Shown piece by piece: positions 1 through 8,283 of a stretch of DNA of 64,000 nt. The notes beneath the pieces were generated by a model. That model did no database searches. It was given only the letters and a program-made list of their open reading frames with translations, and was not told where the DNA came from. The DNA lies in the NCBI RefSeq assembly GCF_910578445.1, contig NZ_CAJTQC010000015.1, positions 6,217-70,216 on the forward strand. The letters are read 5' to 3'. Numbering within the stretch: the stretch's first letter is position 1; each line of letters starts with the position of its first letter. This DNA is from an uncultured Duncaniella sp. GTDB lineage: Bacteria; Bacteroidota; Bacteroidia; Bacteroidales; Muribaculaceae. Position numbers and translations under genes: made by a program.

Positions 1-130
1 AAAAGGGGATTCTGTTTTGGCAGTTCCCTTGCTGAAAAGACGAATTCACGCACGCTCAACACTCTTTGAGGCTGTCATCACACTGCGGGATGCCGCGGTA
101 GGGAGAAGCCGGGTGTATGGCCGTGCTTTT
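1..130 (+). ncRNA. ssrS: Candidate 6S RNA (SsrS), 5' end possibly cut by the window
   Basis: This is a non-coding stretch directly upstream of RNase Y. Bases 19-29 pair with 100-110 through a stem with a two-base internal mismatch. An apical hairpin pairs 55-59 with 66-70, and the ends (aaaag at 1-5, ctttt near 123-128) can pair and run into a T-rich tract. A closing stem, a large unpaired middle and an apical stem is the shape of 6S RNA, which mimics an open promoter and binds RNA polymerase. From memory, Bacteroidetes genomes often carry ssrS between zapA and rny, which fits this position. No covariance model was run, so the call rests on shape and place only. Confidence 0.42.
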
Positions 131-170
131 TATTTATATTATCACATATTTTATTCCGTATTCCTAACTT

Positions 171-1712
171 ATGGATATATTATTCTACATTTGTGCGGCG
201 CTCATCGGAGCGGCCATCGGAATTGCGATAATGGTCGCTGTGCAGCGTGCCACAGCCCGCTCTCGCGCCAAGACTATAATCGACGATGCCAACCGTGAAG
301 CCGAGGTCATCATGAAAGACAAGCTTCTCGAAGCTCGTGAGCAGGAACTGAAAATCAAGACTGAGGCCGAAAAGCAGGCCAATCAGCGTCTTTCCCGCAT
401 ACAGAGCGAAGAGTCCAAAATCAAGCAGCGTCAGGCTCAGCTCAATCAGCAGCAGAGCGAAAACGCACGTGCACGAAACGAAAACGAACAGACCCGTCAG
501 AATCTTGAGGCCCAGATGGTGGTGGTCGAGCAGCGCAAGGAAGAACTTGACCGTCTGCGCCGCACTGCTCAGGACACTCTTGAACACATCTCCGGGCTTT
601 CAAGCGAGGAGGCAAAGGAAAAGCTCATCGATTCGCTTAAGGACGAAGCCAAAACTGCCGCAAGCGCCTATATCAATGATATAATGGACGAGGCAAAGAT
701 GACTGCCAACAAGGAGGCGAAACGCATTGTGGTCCAGTCGATTCAGCGCCTTGCAACCGAAACGGCGATTGAAAATTCTGTTACGGTTTTCCACATCGAC
801 AGCGACGAGATCAAAGGCCGCATCATCGGTCGCGAGGGTCGTAATATCCGTGCTCTTGAAGCCGCTACAGGTATCGAAATTATTGTAGACGATACCCCCG
901 AAGCCATCGTGCTGTCTGGTTTCGACCCCGTCCGCAGAGAGATTGCCCGCCTTGCGCTCCATCAGCTTGTGGCTGACGGCCGCATACATCCCGCTCGTAT
1001 TGAAGAAGTGGTGGCCAAAGTGCGCAAGCAGATAGAGGAAGAGATTGTCGAGACAGGTAAGCGTACGGCTATCGACCTTGGTATCCACGGCCTCCATCCC
1101 GATCTTATCCGTATGGTCGGCAAGATGAAATATCGTTCAAGCTACGGCCAGAACCTTCTTCAGCACTCGCGCGAGACAGCAAACCTCTGTGCAATCATGG
1201 CTTCCGAGCTTGGCCTCAATCCGAAGAAGGCCCGTCGTGCAGGACTGCTCCACGACATAGGCAAAGTTCCCGACGAAGAGCCCGAGCTGCCCCATGCACT
1301 CCTGGGCATGAAACTTGCCGAAAAATATAAGGAGAAACCCGAGATTTGCAACGCCATCGGTGCTCACCACGACGAAATCGAGCAGACATCGCTTCTTGCA
1401 CCAATCGTTCAGGTGTGTGATGCCATTTCAGGTGCGCGTCCCGGCGCACGCCGTGAAATTGTCGAGGCCTATATCAAGCGCCTTAACGATCTTGAACAGC
1501 TCGCTCTGTCATATCCCGGTGTAATCAAGACCTATGCAATTCAGGCCGGTCGTGAACTGCGTGTGATTGTAGGAGCCGACAAGATTGATGATGTCGAGAC
1601 CGAAAAACTCTCGAGCGAGATTGCGCGCCGCATTCAGGACGAGATGACATATCCCGGACAGGTCAAAATCACCGTCATCCGCGAGACCCGCTCCGTCAGC
1701 TTTGCTAAGTAA
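171..1712 (+). CDS. rny: Ribonuclease Y
   Basis: This is the membrane-anchored endoribonuclease that starts mRNA decay. A single N-terminal membrane segment (about residues 3-22) is followed by a long charged coiled coil (about 30-200). Next comes a KH RNA-binding domain with the GREGRNIR loop, then an HD phosphohydrolase domain with the metal-binding HDIGK motif. The length of 513 aa is normal for the family. The ATG at 171 places the membrane segment at the very N terminus, as expected. It is followed after 14 bases by the ricT-like gene, so the two are probably co-transcribed. Confidence 0.96.
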   Translation: MDILFYICAALIGAAIGIAIMVAVQRATARSRAKTIIDDANREAEVIMKDKLLEAREQELKIKTEAEKQANQRLSRIQSEESKIKQRQAQLNQQQSENARARNENEQTRQNLEAQMVVVEQRKEELDRLRRTAQDTLEHISGLSSEEAKEKLIDSLKDEAKTAASAYINDIMDEAKMTANKEAKRIVVQSIQRLATETAIENSVTVFHIDSDEIKGRIIGREGRNIRALEAATGIEIIVDDTPEAIVLSGFDPVRREIARLALHQLVADGRIHPARIEEVVAKVRKQIEEEIVETGKRTAIDLGIHGLHPDLIRMVGKMKYRSSYGQNLLQHSRETANLCAIMASELGLNPKKARRAGLLHDIGKVPDEEPELPHALLGMKLAEKYKEKPEICNAIGAHHDEIEQTSLLAPIVQVCDAISGARPGARREIVEAYIKRLNDLEQLALSYPGVIKTYAIQAGRELRVIVGADKIDDVETEKLSSEIARRIQDEMTYPGQVKITVIRETRSVSFAK

Positions 1713-1717
1713 GGAGG
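1711..1717 (+). promoter_or_regulatory. Strong Shine-Dalgarno site for the RicT-like gene
   Basis: AAGGAGG overlaps the stop codon of rny and lies nine bases before the ATG at 1727. Bacteroidales genes seldom carry such a full Shine-Dalgarno sequence, so this one supports the chosen start and suggests coupled translation with rny. Confidence 0.7.
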
Positions 1718-1726
1718 GCTTGCGTA

Positions 1727-3160
1727 ATGGAAGATAAAGACCGCCGTTGCCCCCGGGGAAAGCTTCATTGCTTCAACTGGCTGGAGGATATTCCCGGAGG
1801 CATGACTGACTTCGATATTGTCGAAGTGCAGTTCAAGAACACCCGCAAGGGTTTCTATCGTAATTCGACCAATCTCGACCTTGCCCCGGGCGATGTGGTG
1901 GCTGTCGAGGCTTCTCCCGGCCACGATATCGGGACGGTGACACTCACCGGCAAACTTGTCGCCCTCCAGATGCGCAGGGTCAATGTGAAGCCCGATGCCG
2001 AGATTCGCCGTGTATTCCGTAAGGCCAAGCCTGCGGATCTTGATAAATATGAGGAGGCCAAGGCTCGCGAGAACGACACGATGATCCGTGCACGCAAAAT
2101 AGCCGAATCGCTCCATCTCAACATGAAAATTGGCGATGTGGAGTATCAGGGCGACGGCAACAAGGCTATATTCTACTATATAGCCGATGAGCGCGTGGAT
2201 TTCCGTCAGCTCATCAAGGTTCTCGCCGATACATTCAAGGTGAGGATCGAGATGAAGCAGATCGGTGCGCGTCAGGAAGCCGGACGCATCGGTGGCATCG
2301 GATCTTGTGGCCGTCCGCTCTGTTGTGCGAGCTGGATGACCAACTTTGTTTCGGTCGGCACAAGCGCCGCCCGTTATCAGGACATCTCGCTTAATCCCCA
2401 GAAACTTGCCGGGCAATGTGCCAAGCTTAAATGCTGCCTCAATTTCGAAGTGGACACTTATGTGGAAAGCGCCAAGCAGATGCCCGGACGTGAAATACGT
2501 CTTGAAACGCTTGACAATACCTATTATCATTTCAAGACTGATATTTTCAAGAAAGAGATAACCTATTCCACCGACAAGCAGCTTGCTGCCAATCTCGTGA
2601 CCATTGATGCTGCGCGTGCGTTTGAGGTAATCGATATGAACCGTCGCGGAGAGAAACCGGAAACTCTCATGCGTGAAGGCGACGAGAAGCCCGGAGCAAA
2701 GGGGCGTCCGATTGATCTCGCATCGCAAGACGACCTGACCCGTTTCGACAAAGCTAAGAAGAAAAAGCGTAAAAAGAAGTCATCGTCATCGGCTTCTGCG
2801 CCTGAAGCCTCTCAGCAGCCCAATCAGCCTAAGGGCGACAGACCCAAGGAGCAGCGGCAGCCAAAAGAGGCTCAGCCTTCAAAATCGGAATCTGCCAAAA
2901 ATTCGTCCGCTCAAGCCGGACAGGATGCCGGTGGCGAACGTAAGCCTCGTCCGAAAAACAAGCCGAAAAAGCCGCAACAGCCGCAACAGCCATCCGACGA
3001 TCGCAAACGCGATGCTTCAAGCTCCGCCAACGGACAGCCACAGCGCCAACCCAAGGAACAGCCATCGCAGCAGCCGAAACCTCAGCAGCCATCTGACTCC
3101 GGCCAGCGGTCCGGCCGCATTCCAAAGGCTTTCCGTGAGAATAATGACACTAAGGAATAA
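1727..3160 (+). CDS. PSP1-domain protein, RicT/YaaT-like
   Basis: The first 300 or so residues match the PSP1/RicT family. Cysteine-rich stretches (GSCGRPLCC near residue 190 and KLKCC near 235) are typical of the family and in the Bacillus Ric complex are linked to iron-sulfur cluster binding. In Bacillus, RicT partners act on RNase Y and mRNA maturation. Here the gene lies directly after rny, which supports the same link by context. The last 140 or so residues are a low-complexity tail rich in Lys, Pro, Gln and Ser, opening with a run of lysines, probably disordered and perhaps RNA-binding. The stop codon overlaps the next ATG by one base. Confidence 0.88.
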   Translation: MEDKDRRCPRGKLHCFNWLEDIPGGMTDFDIVEVQFKNTRKGFYRNSTNLDLAPGDVVAVEASPGHDIGTVTLTGKLVALQMRRVNVKPDAEIRRVFRKAKPADLDKYEEAKARENDTMIRARKIAESLHLNMKIGDVEYQGDGNKAIFYYIADERVDFRQLIKVLADTFKVRIEMKQIGARQEAGRIGGIGSCGRPLCCASWMTNFVSVGTSAARYQDISLNPQKLAGQCAKLKCCLNFEVDTYVESAKQMPGREIRLETLDNTYYHFKTDIFKKEITYSTDKQLAANLVTIDAARAFEVIDMNRRGEKPETLMREGDEKPGAKGRPIDLASQDDLTRFDKAKKKKRKKKSSSSASAPEASQQPNQPKGDRPKEQRQPKEAQPSKSESAKNSSAQAGQDAGGERKPRPKNKPKKPQQPQQPSDDRKRDASSSANGQPQRQPKEQPSQQPKPQQPSDSGQRSGRIPKAFRENNDTKE

Positions 3161-3633
3161 TGCGCTCGCTTCTATTTTGCATAGCTTCGTTTGTCATTCT
3201 CTTCCTTGCAGGCTGTGAGGGAGGACAGCGTGACTACAGCCGTTGGGCAAACATCTCTCCTGAAGGCTGGGTCTATGCCGATACAGTCTCCCTTTTGCCG
3301 GCCGATACCTCCCTTCTTGACAATGACTCGCTTGTCAACGCCGCGCTTAAAGTGGCTCTGCGCCACAGCAATGCCTACCGCTATTCCAATATATGGCTTG
3401 AGCTTACATACCATACAGCCAATAACCGTCTTGTGCGTGACACGCTCGACATACGGCTTGCCGATGTCTATGGCCGATGGCTGGGAAGCGGATTTGGAGC
3501 CTCCTATCAGCGGGAGGTGACGGTCAGTCCGCAGACGGTGATTGATCTTACCCGTCATGTTGATGTGCGGCATATTATGCGTGTCGACACTCTTCAGGGC
3601 ATAGAGCAGCTTGGTATTGAAATCGTAAGATAG
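3160..3633 (+). CDS. gldH: Gliding motility lipoprotein GldH
   Basis: A 157-aa lipoprotein with a clear signal peptide and lipobox LAGC (Cys19). The body resembles GldH, first found as a gliding protein in Flavobacterium but widespread in non-gliding Bacteroidales, where its role is not settled. The start ATG shares its first base with the stop of the RicT-like gene, so translation is likely coupled. A strong terminator follows 28 bases after the stop, so this is probably the last gene of the rny-ricT-gldH unit. Confidence 0.87.
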   Translation: MRSLLFCIASFVILFLAGCEGGQRDYSRWANISPEGWVYADTVSLLPADTSLLDNDSLVNAALKVALRHSNAYRYSNIWLELTYHTANNRLVRDTLDIRLADVYGRWLGSGFGASYQREVTVSPQTVIDLTRHVDVRHIMRVDTLQGIEQLGIEIVR

Positions 3634-3660
3634 AAATCTTAAGGCTATATTTTGCATTAT

Positions 3661-3694
3661 CGCACCTTTCCGCGTCGGAAAGGTGCGTATTTTT
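3661..3694 (+). terminator. Rho-independent terminator after gldH
   Basis: An 11-bp perfect stem (3661-3671 with 3677-3687) with a five-base loop is followed by TATTTTT. It closes the rny-ricT-gldH unit. Confidence 0.9.
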
Positions 3695-3726
3695 GTGCAA
3701 TAATCTGATACTACGAAAAGAAGACT

Positions 3727-4131
3727 ATGAGAAAAATCACAAAAATCATCGTTCATTGCACCGCGACCCATGCCGGCAGGGAAGTTTCTGTCGCTGAAAT
3801 CACCCTGTGGCATAAAGCCCGTGGATTCCGCACCATAGGCTATCACTATGTAGTCAGTCTTGACGGCCGGATTCTTGTCGGGAGAGATGAGTCTGAGGCC
3901 GGAGCGCATTGCTACGGTCAGAACTCCTGTAGCATCGGGGTCGTTTATGTCGGTGGGCTCTCTGCGGCCGACGGGTCTCCGGCCGACACACGTACGCAGG
4001 CGCAGAAGGCTGCTCTTAAACGCCTCATAGCCACTCTTAAATCACGCTTCCCCGGTGCTACAGTCCATTCCCACTATGAATTTGCACCCAAGGCATGTCC
4101 ATGTTTTGACGCTGCGGCAGAATATGGATGA
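3727..4131 (+). CDS. N-acetylmuramoyl-L-alanine amidase, T7-lysozyme type
   Basis: A 134-aa single-domain Amidase_2 protein that would cut the bond between muramic acid and the stem peptide. Probable zinc ligands are His10 (in VHCTAT), His114 or His116 (in HSHYEF) and Cys124 or Cys126 (in KACPCF), in the order used by T7 lysozyme-like amidases. It has no signal peptide, so it is either cytosolic or leaves the cell by another route. Such small amidases are scattered through Bacteroidales genomes, often as leftovers of mobile elements, but no phage or integrase gene lies nearby. It stands alone between a terminator and the DUF5119 gene. Confidence 0.88.
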   Translation: MRKITKIIVHCTATHAGREVSVAEITLWHKARGFRTIGYHYVVSLDGRILVGRDESEAGAHCYGQNSCSIGVVYVGGLSAADGSPADTRTQAQKAALKRLIATLKSRFPGATVHSHYEFAPKACPCFDAAAEYG

Positions 4132-4204
4132 GTATAATCCTCATAGCGGTCGGAAACTTAATTGCAGATGACATTGTTTATTAAATGTAAATAACTGTTG
4201 CATT

Positions 4205-5230
4205 TTGAAACCGCGTTTCCGCCATATTATTTATCGGGCTCTTGCTTATGCTTCTAACTGTTTGATTCCTCGACTGTCAGTCCTGGGGAGCATTGTCATG
4301 GCTGCAATAGTCGTCTCATTGATATTGCAGTCCTGCCGTCATTCTGCTATAATTTGTCCTGAGGGGGGAAGCCGGGTGTTGAATGTGAAATTTATGTGGG
4401 ACGAGGCCGAGGATGCTATGCCTGATGGAATGACACTCTATTTTTTTCCTGTGAATTCCGACGGGCGTATATGGCGGTTTGACATTGCCGGGCGCGACGG
4501 AGGCAAGGTGGAGTTGCCTTATGGTTCTTATCGCCTTCTTGCCTTCAATAATGACTTGCCGAGGATTGACTATTCGGATACAGACTCCTATGAAGGTTTC
4601 ACGGCCAATGCTCGCTTTGCCGGAAAAACTTTGGTATATGCTCCGGGGCTGCTCTATGTCGCGACGGTCGATTTCGTCGATGTGACAGTCTGCGGAGTTG
4701 AATATCTCGATTATGAGGGCTGTGATAAGAATTGTCCGCAAGGACTCATAAGATGCTACCCCAGACTTGAATCGACAATCTACAATGTTATTGTTCGCGA
4801 TATTGACGGCATGTCGCTTGTCCGTTCGGCCTCGGCTACTATTGACGGTATTGCGTCGGCGATGAAGCTTGTCAGCAATGAATCTACAGGCCATACTGTC
4901 GGCGAATCTTTGCAGCTATCCACTCTCGGGCAGCAGCCTGAGATGAGCGGTGTCACGACAGGCTTCGGTTCGATTAAAGGAGAGTTTGAATATTGGCTGA
5001 CCGTAACCGTCACCCGCACCGACGGGAAGACTTTTGCCAAGCGTTTTGATGTTTCCTCTCAGGTGCTGAACAGTTCCAATCCTCGGAATGTTACTATTGT
5101 AGTAGACGGACTGGAGATACCCGACGATGATCTGCCACCTTCATCTGACGACGATGTCGGTATTGATGTCGGTGTCGATGGATGGCACGAAATAATTATT
5201 GACATTAACACTGATTCCGTCATTGCCTGA
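4205..5230 (+). CDS. DUF5119-type lipoprotein, probable fimbrial accessory protein
   Basis: This looks like the DUF5119 family, which in Bacteroidales sits beside fimbrillin genes and has a two-domain Mfa2/FimB-like build. A hydrophobic stretch ends in a lipobox (LQSC), so it is probably exported as a lipoprotein. The start is uncertain: the reading frame opens with TTG at 4205, another TTG at 4262 gives a tidier signal peptide, and an in-frame ATG at 4298 follows GGGGAG. The C-terminal tail is very acidic. It lies 45 bases before the fimbrillin-like gene, so the two probably form an operon in which this protein may anchor or cap the fibre. Function is inferred from family and place only. Confidence 0.72.
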   Translation: MKPRFRHIIYRALAYASNCLIPRLSVLGSIVMAAIVVSLILQSCRHSAIICPEGGSRVLNVKFMWDEAEDAMPDGMTLYFFPVNSDGRIWRFDIAGRDGGKVELPYGSYRLLAFNNDLPRIDYSDTDSYEGFTANARFAGKTLVYAPGLLYVATVDFVDVTVCGVEYLDYEGCDKNCPQGLIRCYPRLESTIYNVIVRDIDGMSLVRSASATIDGIASAMKLVSNESTGHTVGESLQLSTLGQQPEMSGVTTGFGSIKGEFEYWLTVTVTRTDGKTFAKRFDVSSQVLNSSNPRNVTIVVDGLEIPDDDLPPSSDDDVGIDVGVDGWHEIIIDINTDSVIA

Positions 5231-5275
5231 GGGTAGCTCTCGGTTTTGTTATATCGGATTTAAATTTTTACTTAT

Positions 5276-6394
5276 ATGAAGAATAAACATTTCTATCTCA
5301 TGGCTGCTATGGGCATCTCCGTATTAGGTTTTTGCTCTTGCTCTGATAATGATGCGCCAGGCATTGACTCCTCCGTCTCAGCATCAAATGCCATCCGTTT
5401 TGCCGCTAACACGGAGCTTGCGTCCCGTGCCGGTGATATTACGACCAACACCCTGAAGGACTTCTACGTATATGCCTATACCAGGACAGATGGTGTGCCC
5501 GAGCTTTTTATGGACAATGTGACCGTTTCCAAAAGCGATAATAACACATGGACCTATTCGCCCATAAAGTATTGGCCTGCAGATCAGACTGTGGATTTCT
5601 ACGCTTTTGCTCCTGCGTGGGTAGGGGAATCAGGCCCTCTAAAACCGGTCCCGTATTATAATTACCCGGGAGATGAAGATATTGTCTATGCTGTTAGCCC
5701 TGATCTTACAGGTAATACAGATGCACCCAATGCTCAAGTGGTATTTAATTTCCGACATGCATTATCAAAGGTGACGGTTAAAATGAGTTCTACGAATGAA
5801 AACTTGAAGGTTAAAGTAACAAACGTCGTACTGACTAATATAATGAGTCGTGGTAATTTTAATTTCCCAAAGGTCTCTACTTCGCAGACAATTCCATCGG
5901 AAACGACTACCCCCGGAGCTGTATCGGAAAATAGTATTGGGAAATGGACAGACCAGAATACGCGTACGGGCTATATTTTGCACATGTCTCAGGATCAAGG
6001 TGAGATTATTGAGTTGACCAGTACCCCGATTGACATTACTTTGCATGGCGATGGAATTGGCTCGCAATACATGATGCCTCAGCCTCTTGTATGGAGATCA
6101 AACGGAAGTGGAAATGATACATATATTACAGTCATGGGGTCAATCTATGATGCAAAGACCGGTGACAAGCTTTGGCCTAATGAAAATACTCCTCCTGAAA
6201 ATATTTCTGAGGGTAGTACAAACCGTGATGGCCTGATGAAATTCCCGCTCTCGACAAGCAAGCTGACAAACTGGATTCCGGGTTGCCACTACATATACAA
6301 TATGGTCATAAATGCCAACGAAGAAATGGGAGCCATTGAATTCGGGTCTCCTACAGTTGACTCTTTCGTTGAGATTGAAAGCAATTATCAATGA
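5276..6394 (+). CDS. Fimbrillin family lipoprotein (Mfa1/FimA-like)
   Basis: A 372-aa lipoprotein with signal peptide and a lipobox at LGFC (Cys20; Cys22 is an alternative). After it comes a segment around RFAANTELASRAGD, typical of fimbrillin precursors, where an Arg-specific protease can cut after Arg to free the donor strand. The two-domain Mfa_like_1 fold is suggested by the TVDFYAFAP segment and the conserved FNFRHALSKV motif. It probably forms or tips a surface fibre together with the DUF5119 protein upstream. No other pilus gene is in the window. It ends at a shared terminator with the convergent inositol gene. Confidence 0.85.
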   Translation: MKNKHFYLMAAMGISVLGFCSCSDNDAPGIDSSVSASNAIRFAANTELASRAGDITTNTLKDFYVYAYTRTDGVPELFMDNVTVSKSDNNTWTYSPIKYWPADQTVDFYAFAPAWVGESGPLKPVPYYNYPGDEDIVYAVSPDLTGNTDAPNAQVVFNFRHALSKVTVKMSSTNENLKVKVTNVVLTNIMSRGNFNFPKVSTSQTIPSETTTPGAVSENSIGKWTDQNTRTGYILHMSQDQGEIIELTSTPIDITLHGDGIGSQYMMPQPLVWRSNGSGNDTYITVMGSIYDAKTGDKLWPNENTPPENISEGSTNRDGLMKFPLSTSKLTNWIPGCHYIYNMVINANEEMGAIEFGSPTVDSFVEIESNYQ

Positions 6395-6418
6395 TGTAAT
6401 CTTCTAAATGATATAAAA

Positions 6419-6454
6419 ATAACGGACTGTCATCGCGACAGCCCGTTATTTTTT
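6419..6454. terminator. Bidirectional terminator between the fimbrillin and inositol-phosphate synthase genes
   Basis: The hairpin pairs aataacgg-ctgtc with gacag-ccgttatt around a short loop, with one mismatch. T runs occur on both strands (TTATTTTTT on plus, TTATTTTTA on minus), so it can end both convergent genes. Confidence 0.85.
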
Positions 6455-6500
6455 CATTACGGTTTAGCTTTTTTATTGCCAAATATGGATGAATAGATGT

Positions 6501-7844
6501 TTAGTCGATTTCTTCGTCAGCCTCATAGCCACCCATTTCGCGGATAGCGTTTTTCAGCATAGTATACTGCTGGAAGAGGTGGTTGACAGGCACTTCACCC
6601 TTGGTGTAGTCGTGCATCGGGCTCTTGAGGAAGAAGCTGAGGAAGCGCTGGATTCCGTGACGGCCGGCGCGTGCTGCGAGGTCGCTCAGAAGCACGAGGT
6701 CAAGACAGAGGGGAGCTGCAAGGATTGAGTCGCGGCAGAGGAAGTTGATCTTGATCTGCATGGGATAGCTCATCCATCCGAAGATATCGATGTTGTCCCA
6801 GCCTTCCTTGCTGTCGTTGCGCGGGGGATAGTAGTTGATACGTACCTTGTGGTAGTAGCCTTGGTGGCCGCCTTCCTCAGCACCGCCGCAGTTTGCGTTG
6901 TAGAGGTCGGGCTGGTCTTCGGGTACGAGGATTGATTCGAGGGTTGAAAGCTTTGAAACTTCCTTGGTGCGGAAGTTGGCGGGTTCGTCAAGCACGAGAC
7001 CGTCGCGGTTGCCGAGGATGTTGGTTGAGAACCATCCGTTGAGGCCGAGGCAGCGAGTGCCGATGATGGGAGCGAAACCTGACTTCACGAGAGTCTGGCC
7101 GGTCTTGAAGTCCTTGCCGGCGATAGGCATGCCGGTCTGCTCGCTGAGTTCCCACATTGCGGGGATGTCAACAGTGGTGTTGGGTGCGCCCATGATGAAG
7201 GGTGCGCCTTCCTTGAGGGCTGCGTATGCGTAGCACATCGAAGGTGCGATGTGTTCCTTGTCGTCAGCCTTCATTGCAGCTTCGAGAGCTTCGAGTGTGC
7301 CGTGGGTTTTTTCGTCAACCGGAACATAGACTTCGGTTGAAGCGGCCCAGAGGACAACCACGCGGTCAACTCCGTTTTCTTTCTTGAAGTTACGGATGTC
7401 TTCGCGGAGCTGTTCGGCCATTTCCCAGCGGGTCTTGTCGCCCATCACGTTGTCACCGTCGAGACGCTTTGCATAGTTCTTGTCGAAAGCGGCCTTCATG
7501 GGGACGATCTTTTCGAGTTCGTCCTTCACGGGTTCGATGTCCTTTTCCTGAAGCACTTTAGCATAGATAGCGCTCTGGTAGGCGTTGGCGGGATAAACGT
7601 CCCATGCGCCGAACACGATGTCGTTGAGATCGGCCATAGGAACGATGTCCTTATAGTGGAGATATTTTTTGTCTGCTCCCTTGCCGACACGGATCTTGTC
7701 GTATTGGGTCATTGAGCCGACAGGTTTTGCGAGACCTTTGCGGGCCATGAGGACGCCGGTCATGAAGGTGGAGGTAACTGCTCCAAGTCCTACTACGAGT
7801 ACGCCAAGCTTACCGTTGGCGGGTTTTACAGTAGATTTAGTCAT
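6501..7844 (-). CDS. Myo-inositol-1-phosphate synthase
   Basis: The enzyme turns glucose 6-phosphate into inositol 3-phosphate using bound NAD. The N terminus has a Rossmann start with the nucleotide-binding GLGAVTSTF loop (about residues 21-29). Later segments such as GAPNTTVDIP and the NILGNRDG stretch are hallmarks of the family. The length of 447 aa fits the prokaryotic type. In Bacteroides the enzyme feeds phosphatidylinositol and inositol sphingolipids. Here it is a single-gene unit: no phosphatidylinositol-phosphate synthase or phosphatase lies next to it. Confidence 0.93.
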   Translation of the reverse strand: MTKSTVKPANGKLGVLVVGLGAVTSTFMTGVLMARKGLAKPVGSMTQYDKIRVGKGADKKYLHYKDIVPMADLNDIVFGAWDVYPANAYQSAIYAKVLQEKDIEPVKDELEKIVPMKAAFDKNYAKRLDGDNVMGDKTRWEMAEQLREDIRNFKKENGVDRVVVLWAASTEVYVPVDEKTHGTLEALEAAMKADDKEHIAPSMCYAYAALKEGAPFIMGAPNTTVDIPAMWELSEQTGMPIAGKDFKTGQTLVKSGFAPIIGTRCLGLNGWFSTNILGNRDGLVLDEPANFRTKEVSKLSTLESILVPEDQPDLYNANCGGAEEGGHQGYYHKVRINYYPPRNDSKEGWDNIDIFGWMSYPMQIKINFLCRDSILAAPLCLDLVLLSDLAARAGRHGIQRFLSFFLKSPMHDYTKGEVPVNHLFQQYTMLKNAIREMGGYEADEEID

Positions 7845-7959
7845 GATGGTTGTTTACTTACTAATTGATAGTAAATTATTAAGGTTATATTTAATTATTT
7901 CTGACTTAGGATGCCCGCACTGTGGTTTGTGATGAAAGTGTGCGTCGCATTTCAGCCCC

Positions 7960-7990
7960 CAAAAGTACTGCTATTTTTTCGAATGTGAAA
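7960..7990 (-). promoter_or_regulatory. Probable promoter of the inositol-phosphate synthase gene
   Basis: On the minus strand a TACTTTTG element (7960-7967) lies 19 bases downstream of TTTC (7987-7990), close to the Bacteroidetes form TTTG-N19-21-TAnnTTTG. The leader to the start codon at 7844 would be about 110 bases. Confidence 0.5.
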
Positions 7991-8202
7991 TAATTTTTAT
8001 TTAAAAATTCCACATGATTTGTGAAAAATCATTTAATAAAGCGCTATATAGCAAATAAAGACTAAATTCAACCCTAAATCGCCCTGTAATATATAATAGA
8101 TGTTAACGTGGCAACTCCGTCCCCTATTACCATTCGACTTGTCGATAGAATTTGACAATGAGCCTCTTGCACCTTTTCAGGTAAAATATCCGTATAAATA
8201 CC

Positions 8203-8246
8203 ACACACTCCCCGGTAGCTTTAAAGTATGCTACCGGGGAGTGTGT
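8203..8246 (-). terminator. Terminator after korB, 17-bp perfect stem
   Basis: Bases 8203-8219 are the exact reverse complement of 8230-8246, around a 10-base loop. It lies 38 bases past the korB stop. The T run on the minus strand is weak (GGTATTTATA), but the stem is very stable. Confidence 0.75.
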
Positions 8247-8283
8247 TTATAGTGGGATTGTTAACGGGCGGAATATGGGCGGA

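Larger units (their letters stand above)
7845..8283. other. 439-base intergenic region before korB
   Basis: The region holds the inositol-phosphate synthase promoter (7960-7990) and the korB terminator (8203-8246). The middle part (about 8000-8200) is AT-rich. I found no reading frame, RNA gene or repeat in it. Confidence 0.7.

Noticed and set aside
1634..2728. 364-aa minus-strand open frame opposite the RicT-like gene
   Set aside because: Antisense shadow of a gene with clear PSP1 motifs; no signal or domain seen.
3172..3909. 245-aa minus-strand open frame across gldH and the amidase
   Set aside because: It crosses a strong terminator and two supported genes on the other strand.
3727..4131. 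Prophage remnant around the amidase
   Set aside because: No integrase, holin, tail or attachment-site repeats nearby, and base composition does not visibly change.
8203..8246. Riboswitch between korB and the inositol gene
   Set aside because: A single perfect hairpin just past the korB stop is better explained as a terminator.
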